NCBI GenBank assembly: GCA_022563625.1
Contig: JADFNA010000174.1
Span: forward strand, 1-5,036
Reading direction: 5' to 3'
Length of the DNA stretch: 5,036 nucleotides
DNA from: Candidatus Zixiibacteriota bacterium
GTDB taxonomy: Bacteria; Zixibacteria; MSB-5A5; GN15; JACZUZ01
Shown here: positions 1 to 5,036 of the stretch, one piece after another
Layout: every line of letters starts with the position of its first letter
Position numbering within the stretch: position 1 is the first letter of the stretch
The notes under the pieces: generated by a model
The model's input: the letters and a program-made list of their open reading frames with translations, nothing else
Databases searched by the model: none
Told to the model about the DNA's origin: nothing
Position numbers and translations under genes: made by a program

Positions 1-90
1 GGACTCTCACCGAAGCAGCGCATTCACGACCAGTTGAGCCGGCCGAGTGAATTAGCTCTGGGGGAGCCGATTTTCGATCTGTTCGCGTGA
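1..90 (+). other. Left-edge segment, open frame ending at TGA 88-90
   Basis: Frame 1 is open from the first base to the TGA at 88-90 and gives 29 residues ending in GEPIFDLFA. I do not recognise this peptide. It is in the same frame as the M16 gene that follows but does not resemble the M16 sequence expected there, which is usually a segment like YF.PNN..LVVVGD. It could be the 3' end of an unrelated upstream gene, or the damaged or misassembled start of the M16 gene. Frame 3 contains VRVIACG at about 87-101. With a one-base frame change this would run into DGVDSGLRDVL of the M16 frame, a plausible but unproven remnant of the missing link. GC is about 58%. Confidence 0.3.
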
Positions 91-822
91 TTGCGTGTGG
101 ACGGTGTTGACTCCGGACTACGGGATGTGCTCAACCGAATCGTCGCAGGAGTTGCGGCGCCGGATTCGCCTGTAGCGCCGTTACCGCCGGAAAATGTGCG
201 CGGAAAGCCGGGCGTGTATTATGCCTACAAGAACATCTCGCAAACTTCCATTCGCCTGGGCCATCTGACAGATTTGTTTGAAAGCCCGGACCGCTATGCC
301 GTGCGCGTGGCAAACTATGCGGTGGGTGTGGGTTTCAGCGGGCGGCTGCTATCAAAGGTGCGTTCAGAAGCCGGACTGGCTTATTCGGTTGGAAGTTATT
401 TTGTCAATCGCCCAAAACTTGGGACTTTTTTCGCCTACTGCCAGACACGCGCCGACGCCACCGGACAGGCGCTGCGCATGGTGATTGATATTATCACGGA
501 TGTAAAACAACACGGGATCACTCAAGAAGAGTTTATACGCGCCAAAGAATCAATTCTGAACAGTTCGGTCTTTGAATTCGAAACGCCGCATCAGATCGCC
601 GAAAGTATAGCCGAGAATTTGTTCTATGGTTTTCCGGCCGATCAAACAACCATCGACATCCAGGCGCTCAAGGCGGTAACTTTTGACGATTGCCAGCGCG
701 CGGCCATGAAATACTACCGCCCTGAGGATTTTGTCATAGTAATAGTCGGTGACACAGCGCAAATGGACCAGCCTCCGACCACATTCGGAACTGTGAATGA
801 ACTGTCACTTGAGATTAAGTGA
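91..822 (+). CDS. M16 family zinc peptidase, C-terminal (non-catalytic) domain, 5'-truncated
   Basis: The product is the C-terminal M16 domain (243 residues from TTG), which closes the peptidase clamshell and holds substrate against the zinc-binding domain. Visible family signatures are QTSIRLGH (residues 51-58), GFSGRLLSKVRSEAGLAYSV (81-100) with the R-x6-Y pair R91/Y98 that contributes to the active site from this half, AKESILNSSVFEFETP (151-166), and the closing YYRPEDFVIVIVGD (208-221) plus FGTVNELSLEIK tail. The zinc motif HxxEH and the whole N-terminal domain are absent. M16B proteins are usually above 400 residues, and longer fused forms exist, so this is a fragment. The TTG at 91 follows directly on a TGA at 88-90 and has no good ribosome binding site, since the GGGGGAG at 60-66 is too far away. 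The start is therefore an artefact of the open frame. It may be a pseudogene, a frameshifted gene or an assembly break. The family call is confident; the gene's integrity is not. Confidence 0.85.
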   Translation: MRVDGVDSGLRDVLNRIVAGVAAPDSPVAPLPPENVRGKPGVYYAYKNISQTSIRLGHLTDLFESPDRYAVRVANYAVGVGFSGRLLSKVRSEAGLAYSVGSYFVNRPKLGTFFAYCQTRADATGQALRMVIDIITDVKQHGITQEEFIRAKESILNSSVFEFETPHQIAESIAENLFYGFPADQTTIDIQALKAVTFDDCQRAAMKYYRPEDFVIVIVGDTAQMDQPPTTFGTVNELSLEIK

Positions 823-828
823 CATCGC

Positions 829-847
829 AAGCGCTTATAAAGCGCTT
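829..847. terminator. Paired AAGCGCTT palindromes, likely bidirectional terminator
   Basis: AAGCGCTT occurs at 829-836 and 840-847, separated by ATA. Each 8-mer is its own reverse complement, so the two copies can fold into an 8-bp stem with a 3-base loop. The element lies between two convergent genes, starts 6 bp after the M16 stop and overlaps the S9 stop codon (846-848). On the + strand it is followed by moderately T-rich sequence (TTATTTCAGATTTT). On the - strand there is no T tract. Termination for the + strand gene is plausible. A protein-binding role is possible, because the copies are 11 bp apart, about one helical turn. Confidence 0.5.
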
Positions 848-3305
848 ATTTCAGATTTTCCTCGAACAGTTTAAATATCCTGCTGTATTCGTCGGTCCAG
901 CTTGACGGCTCGCGGAACCCGTGGCCCTCAAGCGGGTACATCGCCACTTCCCAGTTATCCTTGCCCAGTTCAATCAAGCGCTGTGTCAGGCGCACCACAT
1001 CTTGAAACAATACATTGCGGTCAATCATGCCGTGGCAAATAAGCAGCGCGCCCTCCAGCCCTTCGGCATGATAAATTGGAGAACTGCGCACAAACGCTAT
1101 GCTGTCAAGTTGCGGGATGTTCAAAATGCCGGATGTATACCCGTGATTATAATGCGCCCAGTCAGAGACCGGACGGAGCGCGGCCCCGGCGGCGAAAATT
1201 CCCGGCTCGGTAAACATTGCCATGAATGTAATAAATCCGCCGTATGACCCGCCATAGATACCGATACGCGCAGAGTCGACCGAGTAATTGTCCACCAGGA
1301 ACCTAGCGCCGTCAACCTGGTCGCTCAAATCCTTGCCGCCCATGTGGCGATAAATCGCGGTGCGCCAGTCGCGCCCGTAACCGGCGCTGGCGCGGTAATC
1401 AATGTCGAAAACTGTGTAACCGTTATCCACCAGGAAATTATGAAACATGTATTCGCGGTAATAGCTGCTCCACCACTTGTGAGCGTTTTGTAAATGTCCT
1501 GCGCCATGCACAAAAACTACAGCCGGCCCGTTTGGCTGCGGGTTCTCCGGGCGATACAACCGCGCATGAACATTGGCTCCGTCTCTCGCGGAAAACGTGA
1601 TATGTTCCGGGACCCGCCACCGATACGCTTCAAATTCCTCGGTGGTTGAGTGTGTCAGCTGTTTGGCCCTGGCGCCAGGCTTGTTGGGCATGACATACAA
1701 TTCCCAGGGTTTGTTACTGAAAGAATATCTGATTGCGAGCGACTTTTCATCCGGCGAAACAACAACTGAACTGCGCCCTAGCATAGAAGTAATTTGCGCT
1801 GCCTGCCCTCCCGCCAGCGGCATGCGGTAGAAATGCTGTTCTCCGGGGTGTACCTGGTTGGAAGTAAAATACCAGCTCTTTTTGTCATGTGACAGTGAGA
1901 CGTTGGTGACGTTAAACTCTCCGGCAGTGAGCGCGGTTTTTTCGCCGGTGGTGACATGCAGTGTGTACAGATGCGCAAACCCGGTTTCTTCTGATTTGAA
2001 CCAGATATGTTTGTTGTCAGCCAGCCAGCCGACATTGCCGGGACTGCCAAACCAGCCGCCGATCCCCGGGCCTCCCAGCCAGGCGTCGTCATGCTTGCGC
2101 GTAAGGTGTGTTAGTTTTCCGGTTTCTGGATCAAGCTCCGCCAGCCACAGGTCTTTGCTGTCCAGCGCCACAATTTGCAAAACAGCATGGCTGCCGTCAT
2201 CCGACCAGTAAGGGCCGTAGTAGATGACACTGCGCAACTTTGGTTTGTCTTTTTTCTTTTCGGCGCCTGTTCTGTCATTTTCGCTATCGGCATTCAGGCT
2301 GTCACTATTGGCGCCGGCGCTGTCTTCTGTCTTGTATTCCTCAAGATAGGCCGGTGTGTCAAACATTCCCGGCAAACTGTCAACTTCCACATAATAGACT
2401 GTGTCATTATCTCTGTCGTAGATTCCGAATTCGTATGTCGTTCCCGGAGCCCCGACATTGGGCCGCGTTTTCAAATCTTCCGTGTAGCCGGATTCAGTGA
2501 CATAGCTGGGAACAATCGGCCTGCGAGTGTCTTTCGGTTCTTTGGAGAGGCGAAACGTGACAAACCGTTCATCCGGACTGAGCTTGACATCGCGGACTTT
2601 TTTCTTGCCATGAAAAATCTCCAGCGGGCGCTCGGGCGTTCTGTCTTCGCGAATTTTCTCTGCGCGCTCGGATTTTTCTTTACGCTCCCGGATAATCTGC
2701 ATTAAGCGCAATTCTTCTTTTTTAATCCACTTTTCGTTGTCATTGTCCGGCTCTTTTTCGTCGGGCTCTTTTTTGCCCTTTTTAAAATCGGTAATCTGGG
2801 TTGTGACACCGGTTTTTAAGTTCCAGAGATAGAGATTTTTGTCCAGGGTAAATGAAATATGTTTTTCATCATGCGTGAACTGTGGATTTGATTCGTCTTC
2901 AACAGTGGCGCTAATCCGTCTCACCTGGCCGCGTTTGATATCATGCAAGTAAATATCACCGTCTATGGTATAGACTTTTTTCGTGCGCGCTTCATTGTAA
3001 TCGCCGCCCCAGGATGGCAAATGGGGGCGCTCATCGTTTGTCACCCGGCGCGGCTCGCCGCCGGATTTAGAAACAACATACAGTGAGTCGGCGTCGGCAT
3101 TGTCCGGGTTCCAGGTGAAATAAATATCCTTGCCGTTTTCGGACCAATATATCCGCCCCGGCCAGCCACCGACAAAGGCTTTGCCCTGCATGATTTGTTT
3201 GATTGTCAGTTCGGGACGTGCAGTCTCAGGGTTGTTCTGTGCGCCGGCGGTTCCGATCATCAGCGTCAATGCTGAGTTGAATAAAATGATTTTGTAGATT
3301 TTCAT
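846..3305 (-). CDS. Exported S9 family serine peptidase (prolyl oligopeptidase/DPP-type)
   Basis: This is a complete 819-residue serine peptidase that would release peptides or dipeptides outside the cytoplasm. Residues 1-22 form a Sec signal peptide: basic MKIYK, a hydrophobic stretch, then likely cleavage after TAGA before QNN, with no lipobox cysteine. Residues about 45-560 form a WD40/PD40-like beta-propeller (e.g. GRIYWSENGKDIYFTW, KLSPDERFVTFRLS, VVVSPDEKSLAIRYS). Residues about 570-819 are the alpha/beta hydrolase. The catalytic triad is visible as S687 in GGSYGG (685-690), D762 in CHGMIDRNV and H795 in EGHGF; HGAGHLQNAHKWW (600-612) follows the oxyanion-hole strand. Two propeller insertions are strongly charged: about 174-226 (Lys/Glu rich, helical) and 323-356 (Ser/Asp/Asn then Lys rich). 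The ATG is supported by the signal peptide and a modest GAG ribosome binding site 6 bases upstream. Length is normal for the family. The exact cleavage specificity cannot be read from sequence. Confidence 0.95.
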   Translation of the reverse strand: MKIYKIILFNSALTLMIGTAGAQNNPETARPELTIKQIMQGKAFVGGWPGRIYWSENGKDIYFTWNPDNADADSLYVVSKSGGEPRRVTNDERPHLPSWGGDYNEARTKKVYTIDGDIYLHDIKRGQVRRISATVEDESNPQFTHDEKHISFTLDKNLYLWNLKTGVTTQITDFKKGKKEPDEKEPDNDNEKWIKKEELRLMQIIRERKEKSERAEKIREDRTPERPLEIFHGKKKVRDVKLSPDERFVTFRLSKEPKDTRRPIVPSYVTESGYTEDLKTRPNVGAPGTTYEFGIYDRDNDTVYYVEVDSLPGMFDTPAYLEEYKTEDSAGANSDSLNADSENDRTGAEKKKDKPKLRSVIYYGPYWSDDGSHAVLQIVALDSKDLWLAELDPETGKLTHLTRKHDDAWLGGPGIGGWFGSPGNVGWLADNKHIWFKSEETGFAHLYTLHVTTGEKTALTAGEFNVTNVSLSHDKKSWYFTSNQVHPGEQHFYRMPLAGGQAAQITSMLGRSSVVVSPDEKSLAIRYSFSNKPWELYVMPNKPGARAKQLTHSTTEEFEAYRWRVPEHITFSARDGANVHARLYRPENPQPNGPAVVFVHGAGHLQNAHKWWSSYYREYMFHNFLVDNGYTVFDIDYRASAGYGRDWRTAIYRHMGGKDLSDQVDGARFLVDNYSVDSARIGIYGGSYGGFITFMAMFTEPGIFAAGAALRPVSDWAHYNHGYTSGILNIPQLDSIAFVRSSPIYHAEGLEGALLICHGMIDRNVLFQDVVRLTQRLIELGKDNWEVAMYPLEGHGFREPSSWTDEYSRIFKLFEENLK

Positions 3306-3375
3306 AGTTGTCTCGGGTTTTATGGTGGGGTTGAATTGTCTTGGACTTAGTCATGCAATGGTCAGTTTTGTTCCA

Positions 3376-3412
3376 TGTCCCGCTGAGATTCTTCGCTTCG
3401 CTCAGAATGACA
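3376..3412. repeat. Dispersed-type repeat with TTCGCTTCGCTCAGAATGAC core
   Basis: The spacer contains a sequence whose core is GAGATTCTTCGCTTCGCTCA followed by GAATGACA. It carries nested inverted repeats: CTGAG (3383-3387) with CTCAG (3401-3405), and ATTCT with AGAAT. From memory, closely similar intergenic elements (the reverse strand reads GTCATTCTGAGCGAAGCGAA) recur many times in genomes of several bacterial phyla. That recollection was not checked by a search. Only one copy is in this window. It lies about 70-105 bp upstream of the S9 start codon and has no coding potential that I can see. Confidence 0.55.
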
Positions 3413-3451
3413 AGCGTGTGTCACATTGATTAAAACTCAATTCGCATCTAC

Positions 3452-3496
3452 CAGGCCTTGTAGGTCGAAACCTTTGTGGTTTCGACATCTTACCTG
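3452..3496. repeat. Hairpin GTCGAAACC-TTTGT-GGTTTCGAC, REP-like
   Basis: GTCGAAACC (3464-3472) and GGTTTCGAC (3478-3486) form a perfect 9-bp stem with a 5-base loop TTTGT. The symmetry extends imperfectly outward, with CAGG at 3452-3455 opposite CCTG at 3493-3496. Neither strand has a T tract after the stem, so a classical Rho-independent terminator is unlikely. It lies 21 bp or more past the end of nnr and upstream of the S9 gene. It may be a member of a dispersed palindromic repeat family or an mRNA 3' stabiliser for nnr; nothing in the window decides between these. Confidence 0.55.
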
Positions 3497-3497
3497 T

Positions 3498-3522
3498 GTG
3501 TGATTATTGCGAAACATCACAC
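3498..3522. repeat. Short inverted repeat over the nnr stop codon
   Basis: GTGTGAT (3498-3504) and ATCACAC (3516-3522) are perfect inverted repeats of 7 bp around an 11-base loop. The right arm includes the nnr stop codon (TGA, 3519-3517 on the - strand). It could form a weak 3' hairpin in the nnr transcript. There is no following T tract, and an arm of this length may arise by chance. Confidence 0.25.
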
Positions 3523-4836
3523 CCCGACCTCCAGAGCTTCAAAAGCGCGCGGGAGATAGTCAATCAGGTCACCGGCGATAAGCGAACGTTCGCCAATTTC
3601 TCCGGCGGCCAGATCACCTGCCAGAGAATGAAGATAGGCGCCGGCAATGGCCGAATCGAGTGCGGTTAACCCCTGCGCCATAAATGATCCAACCAGCCCG
3701 GTCAACACGTCGCCAGAGCCGCCGGTGGCCATGCCGGAATTGCCGAGCGGATTGAGATATACCTGGCCACCCGGCTCACAGATAAGGCTGGGCGAACCTT
3801 TTAGCAAGAGCACGCAGTTAAAACGCTGTGCGGCTGCGCGGATCGCCGCCAGTTTGGCGTCGAAGTCAGTTGGGACTGCGGCGCCGGTTATTCGTTCAAA
3901 TTCTCCAGCATGCGGTGTCAGAACACAGGGCGCGTGTTCTCCCTCCAGCGCCGTGCGGTCTTTGGCGAATGCGTTCAGACCGTCAGCATCCAGGACAAAA
4001 GGCGCCGGGATTTTGGAAACCAGGCGGCGCACCAGTTCGGCGGTTTCACGATGAGTTCCCAGTCCGGGGCCGATTGCGGCCGCTTTCGCCCATTTTGTGT
4101 CATCCATTACTGATCCAAAAGCGCGCAGAGCCAGCGCGCCTTTTTTGCCGACATCCGGCAGGCCGCGTGTCATCGCTTCAGTCAGTTTATTTTCATAGAT
4201 CGGTTCCAGCGTGGCGGGACATCCCAGGCGAATCATCCCCACACCCGAACGCATTGCGGCCTCAGCCGCCAGCGCCCCGGCGCCGGTCAGCCCGCGTGAT
4301 CCGGCCAGAAGATATAATCTGCCGAATGTCCCCTTGTGCGCATCGGCCGGGCGCTCGGGAAGCAGCCGGGCGACCATCTCTGGCGTTACCAGGTTTTCTT
4401 TGAGATCAAAACTCTCGATCACTTCAGCGGGAATACCGATATCAATCACACGTGTGAAACCGGCGTACTCTTTGCCCGGATTCAAGTAATGCCCGCGTTT
4501 TGGCAGGCCGAGTGTGTATGTATGGTCAGCCCGTATCGCTTCGTTCAGCAGATTTCCCGTGTCCGCATCCAGCCCCGAGGGATCATCAACGGCGCAAATC
4601 GGATCATCCTGTTTGTTGATATAACGAATCAAGTCCAGCGCCAGGCCACGCGGGGCGCCTTTTGTCCCCGTCCCGAGCAGGGCATCAATAATTAAATCCG
4701 AGAGTAATCTTTCCGGCAAATCGCTGATTTCATCAATGATATTAACTTTGACATTCGTTTCCGAGAGCCTGTCGAAATTAGTCTGCGCATCGGACGAGAG
4801 CGACGCGCGCCCAGCCGCCAGATAGAGAGTCACCAA
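3517..4836 (-). CDS. nnr: Bifunctional NAD(P)H-hydrate epimerase/dehydratase, 5'-truncated
   Basis: Nnr repairs hydrated nicotinamide cofactors: the YjeF_N domain epimerises R- and S-NAD(P)HX, and the ribokinase-like C-terminal domain dehydrates S-NAD(P)HX using ADP (ATP in some relatives). Residues 1-140 are the later part of YjeF_N, with IIDALLGTGTKG (49-60), VDDPSGLDADTG (83-94) and GLPKRGHYLNPGKEYAG (110-126). Residues about 148-435 are a full dehydratase domain: HKGTFGR (167-173), GPGLG (256-260), LDADGLNA (282-289), LTPHAGEF (306-313), and GNSGMATGGSGDVLTG (365-380) with the expected catalytic D376. At 439 residues it is shorter than typical bifunctional Nnr (about 500). The missing part is the N-terminus with the NNGGDG motif. 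The TTG start follows a TAA at 4842-4840 and has no convincing ribosome binding site, so it only marks where homology stops. The dehydratase half looks intact. D85 stands where a hydrophobic residue is usual (VDxPSG). Confidence 0.9.
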   Translation of the reverse strand: MVTLYLAAGRASLSSDAQTNFDRLSETNVKVNIIDEISDLPERLLSDLIIDALLGTGTKGAPRGLALDLIRYINKQDDPICAVDDPSGLDADTGNLLNEAIRADHTYTLGLPKRGHYLNPGKEYAGFTRVIDIGIPAEVIESFDLKENLVTPEMVARLLPERPADAHKGTFGRLYLLAGSRGLTGAGALAAEAAMRSGVGMIRLGCPATLEPIYENKLTEAMTRGLPDVGKKGALALRAFGSVMDDTKWAKAAAIGPGLGTHRETAELVRRLVSKIPAPFVLDADGLNAFAKDRTALEGEHAPCVLTPHAGEFERITGAAVPTDFDAKLAAIRAAAQRFNCVLLLKGSPSLICEPGGQVYLNPLGNSGMATGGSGDVLTGLVGSFMAQGLTALDSAIAGAYLHSLAGDLAAGEIGERSLIAGDLIDYLPRAFEALEVGV

Positions 4837-4973
4837 TGCTTACCAATCTTGCCTTTTCAAGCGTTGTTACAGGCAATGAATACGGAGAGTTCTTTTTCCC
4901 TTCTATTCCATTCCAATCTTTTAATAATAAGGATCAGGAAATTAGCAGAATATCTAAACATTGGAGAGATTAA
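4836..4973 (+). CDS. Short open frame in AT-rich tail, unrecognised (45 aa)
   Basis: From ATG 4836-4838 to TAA 4971-4973 this frame encodes 45 residues beginning MLTNLAFSSVVTGNEYGEFF and ending SKHWRD. I do not recognise it. Codons show a mild purine-first, pyrimidine-last pattern that suggests coding. Its start codon overlaps the first base of the nnr TTG on the other strand. It overlaps a second open frame (4876 onward), so at most one of them is likely real over the shared stretch. The two may also be one gene split by a frameshift near 4945-4970. Confidence 0.22.
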   Translation: MLTNLAFSSVVTGNEYGEFFFPSIPFQSFNNKDQEISRISKHWRD

Positions 4974-5036
4974 TCATGATAAAGTTTTAGAATCTGATAT
5001 CTATTTGGATAACCTTGGATTGACTTGGGTTAACGA
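4837..5036. other. AT-rich right-end segment, about 33% GC
   Basis: From about 4841 to the end I count 65 G+C in 196 bases (33%), against about 54% in the preceding 100 bases of nnr. None of the three - strand frames continues Nnr: each meets stops and none shows the NNGGDG or GNGGDG motif expected just upstream. The segment therefore looks foreign to the nnr locus, either inserted DNA, a rearrangement or a chimeric join. No inverted terminal repeat, transposase or tRNA is visible in the part available. Confidence 0.6.
4876..5036 (+). CDS. Possible gene start in AT-rich tail, runs off window end
   Basis: From ATG 4876-4878 the frame stays open for 53 codons to the window end. It begins MNTESSFSLLF and contains LAEYLNIGEINHDKVLESD and IYLDNLGLTWVN. 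The later half (about 4957-5036) has coding-like codons (GAT, AAC, GTT, GAA, ATC) and a believable soluble protein composition, while the first 25 codons look less convincing. The ribosome binding site is weak (AGG 3 bases before the ATG). The frame also stays open upstream of the ATG into the nnr antisense, so the start is uncertain. I cannot assign a family. It may be the start of a real gene of different base composition, or the second half of the frame beginning at 4836. Confidence 0.3.
   Translation, partial: MNTESSFSLLFHSNLLIIRIRKLAEYLNIGEINHDKVLESDIYLDNLGLTWVN

Noticed and set aside
88..90. TGA within an otherwise open frame as a possible selenocysteine codon
   Set aside because: The residues before it do not match the M16 family, no SECIS-like hairpin is evident just after it, and M16 peptidases are not known selenoproteins. 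A break or frameshift is simpler.
921..2705. Several open frames of 60-176 codons on both strands inside the S9 gene region
   Set aside because: They overlap a complete S9 peptidase with signal peptide, motifs and catalytic triad, and their translations show no recognisable domain.
3376..3496. CRISPR array from the neighbouring palindromic elements
   Set aside because: The two elements differ in sequence, each occurs once, and there is no regular repeat-spacer pattern or cas gene.
3306..3516. Promoter for the S9 gene in the spacer
   Set aside because: Several AT-rich hexamers resemble a -10 box, but none has a matching -35 at 16-18 bp that stands out from chance, and promoter consensus in this lineage is unknown.
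3647..4695. Open frames of 67-191 codons on the + strand opposite nnr
   Set aside because: They are antisense to well-conserved Nnr motifs and have compositions (Arg/Pro/Ser rich) typical of shadows of a GC-rich coding strand.
4939..5034. Resemblance of LAEYLNIGEINHDKVLESD and IYLDNLGLTWVN to the start of an acyl carrier protein
   Set aside because: The similarity is only a loose helix and DNLG pattern. The phosphopantetheine serine motif (DSL) is replaced by TWV, and the frame is too short to judge.

Overview
The window looks like a piece of a bacterial chromosome, probably from an uncultured or little-studied lineage. The main block (about 95-4836) is roughly 50-55% GC. It holds three recognisable protein genes: the C-terminal half of an M16 (pitrilysin/insulinase-type) zinc peptidase on the + strand, a complete exported S9 (prolyl oligopeptidase/DPP-type) serine peptidase on the - strand, and a 5'-truncated Nnr (NAD(P)HX epimerase/dehydratase) on the - strand. 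The S9 protein style (HGAGHLQNAHKWW and GGSYGG motifs, Sec signal peptide) and the dispersed-type hairpin repeats between genes suggest the FCB group, Acidobacteriota or a candidate phylum. This is inference; no taxonomic marker is present.

Layout: 1-90 is an edge segment open in one frame up to a TGA at 88-90. 91-822 encodes the M16 C-terminal domain. 829-847 is a hairpin made of two AAGCGCTT palindromes, lying between the M16 and S9 genes, which converge with only 23 bp between their coding ends. 846-3305 (-) encodes the S9 peptidase. 3306-3516 is a 211-bp spacer with two hairpin-forming, repeat-like elements. 3517-4836 (-) encodes Nnr without its N-terminal third or so of the epimerase domain. 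4837-5036 falls abruptly to about 33% GC and does not continue nnr in any frame. It contains short overlapping open frames, one of which runs off the window end.

Functionally, the M16 and S9 proteins are both peptidases, the S9 one clearly exported, but they are on opposite strands and not in one operon. Nnr is a housekeeping metabolite-repair enzyme with no evident tie to them. I see no new multi-gene system here. The most notable signal is structural: both outer genes lose their N-terminal coding sequence close to the window ends, and at the right end this coincides with a sharp composition change. That suggests either chimeric contig ends or real rearrangement breakpoints.
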